The notes beneath the pieces are model-generated. The model ran no database searches. It was not told the DNA's origin and saw nothing but the letters and a program-made list of their open reading frames with translations. Source: Candidatus Bipolaricaulota bacterium (GTDB lineage Bacteria; Bipolaricaulota; Bipolaricaulia; M55B111). Taken from it: DNA of 38,096 bases. Below are positions 25,699 to 34,011 of the stretch, one piece after another (the stretch's first letter is position 1; each line of letters opens with the position of its first letter). The stretch lies in NCBI GenBank assembly GCA_021735245.1, contig JAIPHJ010000018.1, positions 1-38,096 of the forward strand, read 5' to 3'. A program made the position numbers and the translations under genes.

Positions 25699-25720
25699 TT
25701 ATTTCATACAATCACCTCGG
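25699..25720 (-). promoter_or_regulatory. two-codon leader mini-ORF (Met-Lys-stop) with ribosome-binding site
   Basis: In the importer 1 leader, on the minus strand, CCGAGGTGATTGT is followed directly by ATG AAA TAA (25707 to 25699). The Shine-Dalgarno match is strong and correctly spaced, so ribosomes could initiate and stop at once, 79 bp ahead of the true binding-protein start. A regulatory role is speculative. Confidence 0.35.
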
Positions 25721-25764
25721 GTTTTAAGAATAAACTGATATATCAACGTTCAAATATTTAGTTC

Positions 25765-25793
25765 ATTATATAATTCTTACGAGTATATGTCAA
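25765..25793 (-). promoter_or_regulatory. consensus sigma-70 promoter of importer 1
   Basis: On the minus strand TTGACA (25793-25788) and TATAAT (25770-25765) are both exact consensus boxes with the optimal 17-base spacer. The predicted transcription start is near 25758, giving an untranslated leader of about 138 bases before the binding-protein gene. Confidence 0.88.
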
Positions 25794-26128
25794 AGACTTA
25801 AACTTATAAGTTGGGGGCGCAGGGCAGGGCTGTTCGCAACGTGTTTGAGCTGCTAGTTGCCTTTTGCCTATACATGTCCTGCCCCCGGGCCTCTGAAGAC
25901 TAGAGCTCTTACAGGGAATAGAAGGTTTGGCGCCCGTCGACTAATTCGAAGCAAATAAATCACAAGCCCTTTCACGGCAGCACCGATACTTACCCCGGTA
26001 TAGTTTGGGAGCTTGGCGTCCTTTTTGTTTACAAATACTATCTGACCCCCTAGGGTACCGCCTGGGGACGAATCGACCGGTTTTTGGTAAATGAGGTATT
26101 TTAACACCTTGATAGGATGTTAAACCTT

Positions 26129-27631
26129 CTATTTCTCAAGCACCAGTCTCGAATGCTCTTCAAATAGAGGTTTTACTTCCTTCACCAACCTGACAAAAAA
26201 CTTTTGCGAATTCCTATATTTATTGAAATAACTCTCCCGGGGGTAAAACTTCTTACCCTTTGAGACCATATTTTCCGAAGCCACCGATAAGCTCGAATAG
26301 GTATCGCTTTCATTATATACCAGCATAGCTCCGCCAATCAGAGTAGCGTCCTCAGTTATTGACTTACGCACTGGTACTTCAAGAATATCAGCTACCATCT
26401 GGGCCCATAAGGTTCCCTTGCTCCCAGACCCTCCAATTACTATGTTGGAAACTGTGATTTCCTTTTCCCTCATTGTTCTAAGCACAAGTCCCAGTGCATA
26501 GACCACTCCTTCCATTACCGCCCTGACCAGGTGTTTCTTGGAATGATGATTCTTCAACCCGAAAAACAAACCACTGGACAAGTTACCCATTCGGGGGTCG
26601 CGTTCTCCCGTCAGGAAGGGTAAAAATATTAAGCCATCACTCCCGGGCTCTATCTCTTTTGCGGATTGAACGATTTCCCTGTAGCTCTCTTCGGGAGAAA
26701 ATTTGTCCCGAAACCACTTGAGAGCAATTCCCGCGTTATTCAGGGAACCTCCGACGACCCAAAGATCTGGCAGCAACTGATAAGTTTGCAACCGCCGTTT
26801 ACCTTCATCATCAAGAACTGGCCTGGAAGAACACTTCCTCAGCATGGCCGTCGTTCCTAAATTACAAATTGCATCGTCTCCTTCATAGCCCCCCATGCCC
26901 AGCATCATCGCCCCACCATCGTATACGCCCGGAAACAAACTGGTTTCTGGGTCAAGCCCGATACGTTCGGAAATATCCGGAGAAATCGGTGATATCATCT
27001 GGTCTCCCGCCCTAAGGCCCGGTAGAGAACCTTTTTCTATATCGAGCCAGTTTAAAACTTTTTCGTCCCAGGTACCTTTGTGCACGTTGTAAAGCTGAGT
27101 TGCTGAAGCGGTACTCGTCTCAGTTACAAATTCACCGGTTAATTTATGGACAAGGAAGCTTTTCAGGTCCCCAAAGTATTTTGTTCGTCGATATATATCA
27201 GGTTTTTCCTCTTGAAGCCAGAGAATTTTAGCAAAGGTATATATAAATAGAGGGGGACAACCGGTCAGTTGATAGAGTTCTCCGGCAGGATATTTATCTA
27301 CGAGTTCTTTCATGACCGACTTCGGCCTCTCGTCCAGTAACGTTATAATACCTGTAAGTGGTTCTTTATTTTCGTCCAGGGGCAAAAAGCCAAACAGATA
27401 TCCGGTCAGCACTAGATCCCCAATGTCGGATTCATAGCCTCTATTGGTTTGATCTGCGATCTCACAGAGCGCCTGAACTAACTCTTCCGGGTCGTGTTCC
27501 GCTGCCCTCGGCTCGGGTCGCTTCAACTCCAATGGCCTCGTTTCGTGGGCGACGATATTCCCCTTTTTATCTACGATTCCGGACTTTATGTTAGTCGTAC
27601 CAACGTCAATTACCTGGACCAGGCTCATCAT
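26129..27631 (-). CDS. FGGY-family carbohydrate kinase
   Basis: A 500-residue sugar kinase of the FGGY family (xylulokinase, gluconokinase, glycerol kinase group), which transfers phosphate from ATP to a sugar or sugar acid in the cytoplasm. The N-terminal ATPase-fold motif is IDVGTTNIKSGIVD (8-21). The substrate-side GVYDGGAMMLG and the C-terminal nucleotide motif IVIGGSGSKGTLWAQMVADI are visible, as is FLPFLTGERDPRM, typical of the gluconokinase/xylulokinase branch. It overlaps the end of the upstream dehydrogenase gene by 26 bp. With KDPG aldolase and dehydrogenases in the same operon, a sugar-acid substrate is likely, but it cannot be fixed from sequence. Confidence 0.88.
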   Translation of the reverse strand: MMSLVQVIDVGTTNIKSGIVDKKGNIVAHETRPLELKRPEPRAAEHDPEELVQALCEIADQTNRGYESDIGDLVLTGYLFGFLPLDENKEPLTGIITLLDERPKSVMKELVDKYPAGELYQLTGCPPLFIYTFAKILWLQEEKPDIYRRTKYFGDLKSFLVHKLTGEFVTETSTASATQLYNVHKGTWDEKVLNWLDIEKGSLPGLRAGDQMISPISPDISERIGLDPETSLFPGVYDGGAMMLGMGGYEGDDAICNLGTTAMLRKCSSRPVLDDEGKRRLQTYQLLPDLWVVGGSLNNAGIALKWFRDKFSPEESYREIVQSAKEIEPGSDGLIFLPFLTGERDPRMGNLSSGLFFGLKNHHSKKHLVRAVMEGVVYALGLVLRTMREKEITVSNIVIGGSGSKGTLWAQMVADILEVPVRKSITEDATLIGGAMLVYNESDTYSSLSVASENMVSKGKKFYPRESYFNKYRNSQKFFVRLVKEVKPLFEEHSRLVLEK

Positions 27632-28646
27632 GGATCCCTGCTCTATTCTCCTGTCGGAAGACCTTCGGATTTACTACTACCTCAGGTAACCTTCCGGCCG
27701 ATACTGCCTCGATATCCTCCACCATCTTCTCGTCCATCTTTCGAAGTGAATAATCGCTATAACCGCCAATGTGGGGAACGATTAAAACATCCTCCCTGTC
27801 CAATAAAGGGTTATCGGGGTTGATCGGTTCTGATTGAGTAACATCCAGACCGGCTGCGCCTATCTCGTCCTGCGCCAGCGCCTCTGCGAGAGCTTTTTCA
27901 TCCACGAGTTGCCCTCTGGCAGTATTTACGAGTACCGCATCGTCCTTCATTGTTTTGAATTCCTCCCTGCCGAGCATTTGATGATTACCTTCGTTCAAGG
28001 AGGCGTTTAGGCTTACCAGATCGGCCGCGCTGAGAAGTTCCTCCAGGCTTACCGACTTTACACCGTCATTTTCTATAACTGCTCTAGCTATATTTGGGTC
28101 GTGGGCCATTACATTTGCCCTGAACCCATCTGACATTATTTCAGCCACTCTACTTCCTATATTACCGTATCCAATTATCCCCACCCTTGCTCGAGAAATT
28201 TCCCTTCCCACAAATTCCTTTCTATTGTTCCAGAGACCGTTCTGGACTGTATCCGAAGCCCGGTTTATTTGCCTGAGACAATTTAGCGCCAACCCCGCTG
28301 CCAGCTCGGCTACGCCGTTTCGTTCGTGAATACCTAAAACTCTCGTCACGACGACCCCCGCGGAAGTTGCTGCCTCTATATCGACGTTATCGCAACCAAT
28401 TCCGTGTCGGGCAATCAGCTTGACGTCGTTATTCCCCTGAAAAAATTCCTCAGTGAAGCTGGGCGTTACACTGGCTATGAGGAAGTCCTTAGCCTTTAAC
28501 AATTTAGCCAGTCTTTCTCCGGATATGTCGGAATCGAACTCAAATCTTTTCACCGTTCCCAGCCTCGTTAACCTATCACGGAGGTCAGAATGATAGACCC
28601 CGAAGGTACTGGAATTGACAATACCGATCTGGTGATCATCCTCCAT
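27606..28646 (-). CDS. D-isomer-specific 2-hydroxyacid dehydrogenase 1
   Basis: A 346-residue NAD(P)-dependent dehydrogenase of the phosphoglycerate dehydrogenase / hydroxypyruvate reductase family. The nucleotide loop is GIIGYGNIGSRVAEI, and the catalytic triad is Arg in VNTARGQLVD, Glu in QSEP and His in VPHIGGYS. It has no ACT regulatory domain, so it is a catabolic or reductase-type member and not biosynthetic SerA. A C-terminal extension after VVNPKVF is poorly conserved in character. GGAGGT precedes the ATG by about 12 bases. Its end overlaps the FGGY kinase start, indicating coupling. Substrate unknown: 2-ketogluconate, hydroxypyruvate or a related 2-keto acid. Confidence 0.85.
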   Translation of the reverse strand: MEDDHQIGIVNSSTFGVYHSDLRDRLTRLGTVKRFEFDSDISGERLAKLLKAKDFLIASVTPSFTEEFFQGNNDVKLIARHGIGCDNVDIEAATSAGVVVTRVLGIHERNGVAELAAGLALNCLRQINRASDTVQNGLWNNRKEFVGREISRARVGIIGYGNIGSRVAEIMSDGFRANVMAHDPNIARAVIENDGVKSVSLEELLSAADLVSLNASLNEGNHQMLGREEFKTMKDDAVLVNTARGQLVDEKALAEALAQDEIGAAGLDVTQSEPINPDNPLLDREDVLIVPHIGGYSDYSLRKMDEKMVEDIEAVSAGRLPEVVVNPKVFRQENRAGIHDEPGPGN

Positions 28647-28764
28647 AATCCAGAAGTACCTCCATAGAAATTAGTACCACCCACAAAACTGCCCGGGCTA
28701 CCCTGCTACTTGTTATATCGGCTTCGTTCAAAAAATATCCGGGTCCTTAATCTAATTGAAAAAA

Positions 28765-29589
28765 CTACACGCCTCCAAATGCAGAAAACCCGCCATCAAT
28801 TGGAATAATCGAACCGTGGACGAACGCGGACTCAGGTGAGATCAGCCAGCGGATCGTCGAGATCAGATCTTCAGGGTCGCCGAACCTTCCCATTGGGGTA
28901 TGATCTATGATCGTTTGGCCCCGCTCCGTCAGGTCACCTGTATCTTCGTCCTTAAGTAGATAACGGTTCTGCTGGGTCAAAAAGAATCCGGGGGCAATGG
29001 CGTTAACCCGCACGTCTGTAGAGTAATTGTGAGACATATGGACCGCCAGCCACCGGGTAAAATTGCTTACCGCAGCTTTTGCGGCCGAGTAGGCCGGGGT
29101 TTTCGTCAGCGGACTGATAGCCGCCATGGAGGATATATTTATTATGCAGCCCCGATCCTGACTGGCAAACTCCTCGCCAAAAACCTGGCAGCTGAGCAGA
29201 GTACCGAGGAAGTTCAGATTGAACACCCACTTGATCGCATCTTCACTTAGATCGAAAAAAGAGGACTTCTTTCCGGTAGTTGCTTCCGGTTTATTCCCTC
29301 CCGCTCCATTAATTAGTACGTCTATTTGACCGTATTCTTCCAGTATATCTTCCCTGGCATCGAGCAAGCTTTCCCTTTCCAAAACGTTCGTCTTAACTGA
29401 AATATGATCCACCCTCTCTCTGGATAGATCGTCGCTAACTTCTTTTAATCCCTCTTCATCGATATCTAAAAGCGCCAGTTTACAGCCCCGCTCTCCTAAA
29501 TCCTGCGCCATGGTCGAGGGGAGGATTCCCGCTCCACCAGTAATTGCTACTACTTTCCCCTCTAAGTTCTCGCCCCGGGCGCTACCCAA
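28765..29589 (-). CDS. SDR oxidoreductase, D-mannonate oxidoreductase-like
   Basis: A short-chain dehydrogenase of about 274 residues. The cofactor loop is ITGGAGILPSTMAQ, followed by NGAGGNKP, the catalytic Ser in INISSMAA and Tyr-x3-Lys in PAYSAAKAA. NAIAPGFFLTQQNRYLL, TPMGRFG and the ending IDGGFSAFGGV are characteristic of the Bacillus YjmF-type fructuronate reductase (D-mannonate oxidoreductase) branch. That would convert fructuronate to mannonate on the way to KDG and the aldolase encoded next door. A GTG lies at 29598, but it is part of AGGGGGTGA, so TTG 29589, five bases after it, is the better start. Other sugar-acid substrates remain possible. Confidence 0.85.
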   Translation of the reverse strand: MGSARGENLEGKVVAITGGAGILPSTMAQDLGERGCKLALLDIDEEGLKEVSDDLSRERVDHISVKTNVLERESLLDAREDILEEYGQIDVLINGAGGNKPEATTGKKSSFFDLSEDAIKWVFNLNFLGTLLSCQVFGEEFASQDRGCIINISSMAAISPLTKTPAYSAAKAAVSNFTRWLAVHMSHNYSTDVRVNAIAPGFFLTQQNRYLLKDEDTGDLTERGQTIIDHTPMGRFGDPEDLISTIRWLISPESAFVHGSIIPIDGGFSAFGGV

Positions 29590-29626
29590 CTTATTCACCC
29601 CCTGAATAATTAATTAAACCCTCCAA

Positions 29627-30286
29627 TCATCGTCTTTCCTTCCCTTCTCGCACCGCGGATACCAACTCTTCAGCGTTTTTCGTCAAAACGTCGAAATCAC
29701 CCCGCTTCATTGCTTCCTTGTCTATCAGGGCGGACCCGGCACATACTACGTCCGCCCCGGCCGCGACGAAATCCGCCGCGTTTTCTTGACTCACTCCACC
29801 CGTGGGCATAAGGGAAACCTGGGGTAACGGAGATTTAACGTCAGAGATAAATTTTGGCCCCAGCCTCGAAGCGGGAAATACTTTTACGATATCGGCTCCC
29901 GCCTCCCAGGCGTTCATGATCTCCGTAGGAGTGAAGGTTCCCGGGGCGACAATTTTTCCGTATCTTTTTACTATTTTCACCATGTCGTAATCCAGCGTGG
30001 GCGAGACCAAATATTCAGCACCGGCAAGTATGGCCGATCGCGCAGTCTCGGCGTCCAGTACCGTTCCGGCTCCTATGAGCACGTCATCTATTTCGGCAGT
30101 TACGTCTTCTATTACCGTCAGCGCATTGGGCGTGGTCATAGCAACTTCGATGCATTTGACTCCGCCTTTTCGTAGTGCTTCTGCAACGTCAAGTAATTGT
30201 TCAGAACTTTCCGTCCTGATTACCCCTACTACACCTGAATCGACCATGGTCTTAAGATTTTTTTGTTTCTCGGTGGAGCTAGACAT
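29627..30286 (-). CDS. eda: 2-dehydro-3-deoxyphosphogluconate (KDPG/KHG) aldolase
   Basis: A 219-residue class I aldolase that cleaves KDPG to pyruvate and glyceraldehyde-3-phosphate (or 4-hydroxy-2-oxoglutarate to pyruvate and glyoxylate). The conserved residues are visible: R24 in GVIR, E47 in CIEVAMTTP, the Schiff-base lysine K135 in IVKVFPAS and the phosphate-binding MPTGGV. Length and domain are standard. AGGTGA precedes the ATG. It lies between the hydroxyacid dehydrogenase and the mannonate-type SDR, so it is the terminal step of the sugar-acid route encoded here. The dehydratase that would make KDG or KDPG is not in this window. Confidence 0.93.
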   Translation of the reverse strand: MSSSTEKQKNLKTMVDSGVVGVIRTESSEQLLDVAEALRKGGVKCIEVAMTTPNALTVIEDVTAEIDDVLIGAGTVLDAETARSAILAGAEYLVSPTLDYDMVKIVKRYGKIVAPGTFTPTEIMNAWEAGADIVKVFPASRLGPKFISDVKSPLPQVSLMPTGGVSQENAADFVAAGADVVCAGSALIDKEAMKRGDFDVLTKNAEELVSAVREGKERR

Positions 30287-30359
30287 TGTAGAATCACCTA
30301 TAGTTTTGGGTATAAATTATCAGAATCGGTCTACTGAATAGGAATTACCAGCCTGCAAC

Positions 30360-31346
30360 TTAATCTTCGGTTAAAGCGGGAACTAAGTGAGTCGGCTCTT
30401 TGCCGTCTAAGACGTTTAGTACTTCCTCGGTTGCCATATTAGCCATTCTTAATACCGATTCCTTCGTCGAGGCTCCGGCGTGAGGAGATCCAATAAAGTT
30501 CTCCAGCTGGAGTAGTTCGCTACTTAACTCGTCTTCGGATTCAAACGTATCTACCGCTGCTCCAGCAATTTCGCCACTGGTTAAGGCTTCAAGCAGGGCC
30601 TCTTCATCTATCAGCCCCGACCGGGCAGTATTAACCAAAATTGCACTTTCTTGCATTTTTCTTAATTCGCGCTTTCCCATAAGATCTCGGGTAGATTCGG
30701 TCAAAGGGCAATGAAGTGAAACAAAATCGCTTCTGGTCAGCAAGTCCTCGAAGTTAAGGTAATCGATGTCTAATGCCGTCTCTTCTAGTTCTCGCCGAGT
30801 GAGGTCGTAATAATACGTATCCATGTTGAAGCCCCGGGCCCGCCTGACAACCGCCACCCCGATCCGGCCCAAACCTACAATACCCAGTGACTTGTTCCAT
30901 ATTTCCTGGCCCTGGTTACGGTTCAGTCTACCTTTCCGCAAACTTCTATCGTGGTACGGGATCCATCGTGCTACCCCTGTCAATAAACCCATAGTCAAAT
31001 CCGCAACGGACTGAGTATTGGTACCCGGTGTGTAAGTTACGGTTATTCCTTCTCGTCCTGCAGCCTCTATATCTATGTTATCCAGTCCGGTACCGTATTT
31101 CGCAACTATTTCTAAAGAATTAGCGTTTTCGAATACTTCCTCCGTCAGGGGATCCAGCCCCACTATAATACCTTTAATGTCTCTGTTTTTTACGTAGTCT
31201 ACCATCTCTTTCTCGGTCATCAGCTCGTCCTGGTGAGGGGAATTGATTACCTCGTAGGGGGAGCTTCGTAATTTGTCCCAATGAGCACCTTCTATCCTTC
31301 TAAATGACCTGGGAGTAACTAATATAGAACCTTTTTTGACGCCCAT
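30360..31346 (-). CDS. D-isomer-specific 2-hydroxyacid dehydrogenase 2
   Basis: A 328-residue phosphoglycerate dehydrogenase-like enzyme. NAD is bound by GIVGLGRIGVAVVRRA; the catalytic residues are Arg in NTARSGLID, Glu in TFESEDE and His in SPHAGAST. It is a paralogue of the dehydrogenase at 27606-28646 but clearly divergent, so the two probably handle different 2-keto acids or opposite directions. A GTG at 31358 would add four residues but overlaps GGAGGTG; ATG 31346, nine bases after that site, is taken as the start. It lies between an SDR gene and the aldolase in the operon. Substrate not predictable. Confidence 0.85.
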   Translation of the reverse strand: MGVKKGSILVTPRSFRRIEGAHWDKLRSSPYEVINSPHQDELMTEKEMVDYVKNRDIKGIIVGLDPLTEEVFENANSLEIVAKYGTGLDNIDIEAAGREGITVTYTPGTNTQSVADLTMGLLTGVARWIPYHDRSLRKGRLNRNQGQEIWNKSLGIVGLGRIGVAVVRRARGFNMDTYYYDLTRRELEETALDIDYLNFEDLLTRSDFVSLHCPLTESTRDLMGKRELRKMQESAILVNTARSGLIDEEALLEALTSGEIAGAAVDTFESEDELSSELLQLENFIGSPHAGASTKESVLRMANMATEEVLNVLDGKEPTHLVPALTED

Positions 31347-31427
31347 ATATACCCACACCTCCGTAGGTGAGTAATTAGCCAGGCTCGATGAATTTAGCGG
31401 CTTTGTATGTAAAGAATCCTGCCGGAT

Positions 31428-32174
31428 CTAGTCCATAAGATACCCTCCGTTTATGTCTATAATTTCACCGGTAATGAAATTCGCTTCCCCGGAAGCCAGG
31501 AAGGCGACAGTTGCCGCAACTTCTTCCGGTTGTCCTAGCCTATCCAGGGGGATTTCCGAAGTAACTCTTTTTCTTTTTTTCTCCGACCACTCGCTGCTCA
31601 TCTCGGTTTCAATAGCGTGAGGAGCTACTGCATTGACAGTTCCACCGTGAGGAGCCAGTTCCCGGGCAAGTGACTTTGTCAGGGCGTTGACCCCTCCCTT
31701 TGAAGGGCCGTAACTGGGGGCGGACGTTATATCTCCCACCTTTCCAGCTATGGACGATATATTGATGATCTTCCCGCCGTTTTTATCTTTAAAAATAGGT
31801 ACGGCCTCCTTGGAGCAGTTATAGGTACCCCGGAGGTTAACTGAAATTACCCTATCGAAATCCTCGTGGGAGTGATCCTCAATACTCCCTCGGCCAATAA
31901 TCCCGGCATTATTAACGAGTACGTCCAGAGTACCAAATCTAGACTTCACTTCTTCGAACATCTCCCTTACCTGGTTTTGGCTTGATACGTCGGCGCTGGA
32001 GACCAGCGAGTTTTTGCCCCTGGAATCGATTTCGCGGGCAATTTCCCGAGCCAAATCTTCGTCGACATCGTTTATAACCACGTCAGCGCCGTCTTCGGCC
32101 AATCGCAGGGCAATGGCCTTCCCGATACCTCTACCGCTTCCTGTTACTAAGGCTATTTTATCTTCAAGAGTCAT
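31428..32174 (-). CDS. SDR oxidoreductase, FabG/KduD-like
   Basis: A classical short-chain dehydrogenase of 248 residues. It shows TGSGRGIG (cofactor loop), NNAG, catalytic Ser in NISSIAG, Tyr-x3-Lys in SYGPSKGG and the C-terminal GEIIDINGGYLMD. GAGGAGGG lies seven bases before the ATG. Its position directly after the importer 2 permeases and before sugar-acid genes makes a polyol, sugar or sugar-acid dehydrogenase (for example gluconate 5-dehydrogenase or KduD type) more likely than fatty-acid FabG. Sequence alone does not settle the substrate. Confidence 0.87.
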   Translation of the reverse strand: MTLEDKIALVTGSGRGIGKAIALRLAEDGADVVINDVDEDLAREIAREIDSRGKNSLVSSADVSSQNQVREMFEEVKSRFGTLDVLVNNAGIIGRGSIEDHSHEDFDRVISVNLRGTYNCSKEAVPIFKDKNGGKIINISSIAGKVGDITSAPSYGPSKGGVNALTKSLARELAPHGGTVNAVAPHAIETEMSSEWSEKKRKRVTSEIPLDRLGQPEEVAATVAFLASGEANFITGEIIDINGGYLMD

Positions 32175-32207
32175 TTCTTGACCCTCCTCTCGATGTGAGT
32201 AATGTCA

Positions 32208-33062
32208 TTACTCTTTGACCGCACCGGCCGTAAGGCCTTTGACCAGGTGTTGCTGTAAAAGTAAGTACAGGGCAACCGGAGGTAGAGCCGCCACCACGGA
32301 TCCCGCCATGAGCTGAGGCCACTCAGTTCTAAACTGCCCGACTAATCTACTTAGCCCCAAAGTCACCGTAGCCATGCTCTCACTATTGGTGAGGGATAAA
32401 CACCACAATAGGTCTCCCCACGCCAATAAAAAGGCAAAAATTATGGTAGCGACCATGCCCGGTGCTATAACCGGAAATACCACTCTGGTAAAAGCCCCAA
32501 ATCGGGAGCAACCATCGACCATCGCCGCCTGGTCCAGCTCTTTTGGTACCCCGTCAATAAACCCTTTCAACATCCAGGTACTAAAAGGCAAAGTAATTGT
32601 AGTAAAGGCTATTATCAAGCCCACTCGAGTATCGTACAGTCCAACAGTAGCTAACATTTTAAAATAGGGACCAACCAGAAGAACCCCGGGCAGTAGTTGA
32701 GAGGCAAGGATAGCCCCCATAAGAAAATACCTTCCTTTGAAAAAGAACCGGGAAAAACCGTAGGCGGCTAGAGCCCCGATTAGCGAGGAAAAAACAGCAG
32801 AAGATAAAGAAATTACCGTACTATTAAAGAAGTAAAGAGGGAAATTACCGTAGACCAATACTTTGGTATAAGCATTAACAGTAGGGTTATTAGGCCATAT
32901 CGTAGGGGGAGTTTGAAAAGATTCTGCCAGAGATTTGAAAGAAGTAGAGAGCATCCAGAAGAAGGGAATTAAATTAAAAACGAGCATCGCGAGTAGAATC
33001 ACGTAAGCAAACTGTCGACCGGTTAAGTATCTGGTTATTTTCCTCATATTCATGTTACTCAA
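32208..33062 (-). CDS. carbohydrate ABC transporter permease, MalG-like (importer 2)
   Basis: A 284-residue inner-membrane permease with about six hydrophobic segments, the first at residues 17-38. The EAA loop is ELDQAAMVDGCSRFGAFTRV followed by VFPVIAPG. The start is TTG 33062, overlapping the TGA of the MalF-like gene by four bases (TTGA), or ATG 33053 three codons on; either way translation is coupled. It forms the second half of the importer 2 channel. No ATPase gene follows, so it presumably uses the MalK-type subunit at 21262. Confidence 0.92.
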   Translation of the reverse strand: MSNMNMRKITRYLTGRQFAYVILLAMLVFNLIPFFWMLSTSFKSLAESFQTPPTIWPNNPTVNAYTKVLVYGNFPLYFFNSTVISLSSAVFSSLIGALAAYGFSRFFFKGRYFLMGAILASQLLPGVLLVGPYFKMLATVGLYDTRVGLIIAFTTITLPFSTWMLKGFIDGVPKELDQAAMVDGCSRFGAFTRVVFPVIAPGMVATIIFAFLLAWGDLLWCLSLTNSESMATVTLGLSRLVGQFRTEWPQLMAGSVVAALPPVALYLLLQQHLVKGLTAGAVKE

Positions 33063-33937
33063 GCCTCACTTACCATCGTTTTTACATAAGGGAGGGTTAT
33101 CAATAACATTATCCCTGCTACTACAATCGCCATCGCCGAGGCGTATTCGAAGTTAAAGAAGTCAAAATACTCCTTATATACCCGCATGGAAAATATTTCC
33201 GTTGCATGTCCCGGACCACCTTGAGTCATTGTATAGACCACACCGAACCTTCGGAATTCCCATATAACATCCAAGGCTAGAGCAACTGCAAATGGCCTTT
33301 TCAACTGAGGAAGGGTAATATATCGAAAAACCTGCAAAAAGGTTGCTCCATCCACCCGAGCAGCCTCATATAGCTGTTCGGGAATTGCTTGTAGTCCTGC
33401 CAGTAATATAACCATTACAAATGGGTAAGCTCTCCAAACTTCTGCAAGAATCACGGAAGGCATGGCTAATTGAGGATTACCAAGCCAGGAAATCTGGGTA
33501 TCAACTATCCCCAAACTCATTAGTATGTGGTTTACTATACCTTGAGTAGGGTTAAGCATGTACCGCCAGGCCAATCCTGAGATAACATCGGGAACGGTCC
33601 AGGGTAATATGGCCAGTACGCGAAAGAAATTCCTTGCCCTAATTTGAGCGTTTAGTGCCATTGCAACAGGTAAACCGATTAGAAAGTGAATAAATACGGT
33701 AGTACCTACGAAATATGCCGTCTTGCTAAAGGCGTTCAAAAAAACAGGGTCATGAATTAACTTGGTGTAGTTCTCAAGAGTAAAGGAGAATCCTTCACTC
33801 CAAATAGGAGTGACGCTATTCACCACGGCCATGAAGGCAGGAAATCCAAGGATAAGTACGAGTAAAAAAACTGTGGGTAGTACAAATAGATAACCCTGGT
33901 ACTTCTGCTTAATATTCAACCTTTCCCCCTTTAGCAT
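33059..33937 (-). CDS. sugar ABC transporter permease, MalF-like (importer 2)
   Basis: A 292-residue membrane protein of the MalF/UgpA class with six predicted helices. The EAA loop reads QLYEAARVDGATFLQVFRYI followed by TLPQL, and TQGGPGHATEIFSM is the family hallmark. The ATG at 33937 has no ribosome-binding site; an in-frame TTG at 33919 lies five bases after AAGGGGG and may be the true start, shortening the protein by six residues. It is separated from its binding-protein gene by the terminator-like hairpin at 33965-33998 and overlaps the MalG-like gene by four bases. Confidence 0.92.
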   Translation of the reverse strand: MLKGERLNIKQKYQGYLFVLPTVFLLVLILGFPAFMAVVNSVTPIWSEGFSFTLENYTKLIHDPVFLNAFSKTAYFVGTTVFIHFLIGLPVAMALNAQIRARNFFRVLAILPWTVPDVISGLAWRYMLNPTQGIVNHILMSLGIVDTQISWLGNPQLAMPSVILAEVWRAYPFVMVILLAGLQAIPEQLYEAARVDGATFLQVFRYITLPQLKRPFAVALALDVIWEFRRFGVVYTMTQGGPGHATEIFSMRVYKEYFDFFNFEYASAMAIVVAGIMLLITLPYVKTMVSEA

Positions 33938-33964
33938 GCTTGTTACAGAACGTGAGTTAGTGAG

Positions 33965-33998
33965 TTAAAAAAGGGGGCAACCGAGAGTTGCCCCCTTT
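33965..33998 (-). terminator. strong terminator/attenuator between binding-protein and permease genes (importer 2)
   Basis: On the minus strand a perfect 12-bp stem (AAAGGGGGCAAC with GTTGCCCCCTTT, arms at 33970-33981 and 33987-33998) around a 5-base loop runs straight into TTTTTTAACTC. By sequence it is a full Rho-independent terminator, yet it lies inside the importer 2 operon, so read-through must supply the permeases. Confidence 0.85.
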
Positions 33999-34011
33999 AT
34001 CTTAGAAAGTA

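Larger units (their letters stand above)
25621..26128. other. intergenic region upstream of importer 1
   Basis: This 508-bp gap between the FGGY kinase and importer 1 contains the consensus promoter at 25765-25793 and the leader mini-ORF near 25699-25720. It also has a 7-bp GGGCAGG/CCTGCCC helix (25822-25828 with 25878-25884) that could help end the upstream kinase transcript. A 79-codon minus-strand frame at 25868-26107 has no ribosome-binding site or recognisable features and is not called as a gene. Confidence 0.5.

Noticed and set aside
25868-26107. 79-codon minus-strand frame between the FGGY kinase and importer 1
   Set aside because: No ribosome-binding site, no family resemblance and erratic composition. 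It covers hairpin-forming DNA and is probably spurious.
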